This document shows positions 63,111 through 64,000 of a stretch of 64,000 nt of DNA, one piece after another. A program made the translations under genes and the position numbers. The DNA is from Cranoglanis bouderius. Lineage: Eukaryota > Chordata > Actinopteri > Siluriformes > Cranoglanididae. The notes under the pieces are model-generated. The model was not told the origin of the DNA. It did no database searches and saw only the letters and a list, made by a program, of their open reading frames with translations. Positions within the stretch are counted from its first letter, which is position 1. Each line of letters begins with the position of its first letter. The DNA lies in the NCBI GenBank assembly GCA_023630585.1, contig CM042564.1:16697742-16761741 (forward strand), given 5' to 3'.

Positions 63111-64000
63111 TACAGTCTTTGCCAGAAAATAAGCACAGGACATTATTCTAATAATTCTGATGCCAGAACTGACAAAAACATTCTGCTTTAAATTGCCAAA
63201 TTTAAACACAAAGAGAGTGGGGTGAGAGAACAATGATGTTAAAACATTGTGGGGGTTGAACATCTAATTTGTCTGTATATTTATTAAATCATGGTCAGTG
63301 CATTTTCTGTCTAAATAGCAGCACCACCTATCTCTCTTTCTGCCAAAATATACCCTCAAGAGAACCCTAAACTGAGTCAGACAGTGTTTTCAGTGTCAGT
63401 TATAAGATGCATATGCAGGCAACTCTTAAAAACAGACTTTATTATGGTAATAATTTTTTTCCATCAGCCAATGGAAGTTAAGGTTGTTGTAATACCTCCA
63501 GCGTAGACAGCTGCATTGCCAACTTAACAAGCATCCTGAGGATTAATGATATTTAATGATAGGTTTATGACTCCAACATCAGACTTCTCCAAGCATCAGG
63601 ATGTGAATGTCAGAATAATATATGTGGATGTTCTTCAAATCTATCACTCAGAAAAGAACATAATATTCAGAGGTGGCCCAGAAATTGAGGAAAACTAAAA
63701 TGTCTGAGGATATGATGACGTGGAACACAATTCCTTTTGCTAAGTTAATGGCTTAAACATTTCTTGACCTACTACAGAGAGTAATAAATATGCAAACCTC
63801 TCTGTAATCTGAAACACCATTCTCTCGTGATGGAATATATGCTTATTTTATAATGTTACAGCAACAATAAAATATCCCAAGAATTTTAATATAAGTAAAC
63901 AAATAAGTGAGAAGTAGCTCATGCTAGGGAAATTTACATTTATTAGATATATTGTTTTGATTTATGTTTAACAAATAAAACAAGACATAGAATTATGAAG
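63111..64000. other. intergenic, no gene seen
   Basis: AT-rich unique DNA to the window end. Confidence 0.4.

Overview
This is vertebrate nuclear DNA, almost certainly from a teleost fish. It is AT-rich, with spliced genes, abundant (CA)n, (CT)n and (TA)n microsatellites, tRNA-derived SINEs, LINE tails, and many Tc1/mariner families typical of fish. There is nothing bacterial or viral in its organisation. I cannot name the species from sequence alone. The Tc1 family mix would suit a catfish-like or other teleost genome.

One host gene is recognisable: an R-spondin on the minus strand, best matched to rspo1. Five coding exons lie at 43409-43505, 39309-39503, 33499-33642, 32135-32347 and 24316-24470. 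They join in phase to give a 267-residue secreted protein with a signal peptide, two furin-like Cys-rich repeats, a TSP1 repeat and a basic tail. It is a ligand for LGR4/5/6 and ZNRF3/RNF43 that potentiates Wnt/beta-catenin signalling.

Layout: 1-11.1 kb is intergenic sequence 3' of rspo1, holding a LINE tail, SINE, Tc1 copies and relics. 11.15-18.43 kb is one 7.3 kb G/T/A-only minisatellite with a higher-order structure. 18.4-24.3 kb is mostly unique DNA with a SINE and the rspo1 3' flank. 24.3-43.5 kb is rspo1; its introns hold four DNA-transposon insertions plus a nested one. 43.5-50.6 kb is upstream flank with a mariner deletion derivative and long microsatellites. 50.7-52.5 kb has a Tc1 copy and a dispersed repeat. 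55.2-57.9 kb has a LINE ORF2 fragment followed by a 5'-truncated Ty3/gypsy pol. 59.1-61.7 kb is a nested structure: a large inverted repeat capped by microsatellites, a 55-bp-arm hairpin, and a Tc1 copy that has lost one terminus. 62.8-63.1 kb is a SINE.

All transposase and pol reading frames are broken. Two near-identical Tc1 copies in the same orientation (26.2-27.8 kb and 59.8-61.3 kb) bracket rspo1 exons 1-4 and are a potential recombination hazard. I found no clearly undescribed gene system. The most unusual items are the strand-asymmetric minisatellite and the nested inverted-repeat locus.
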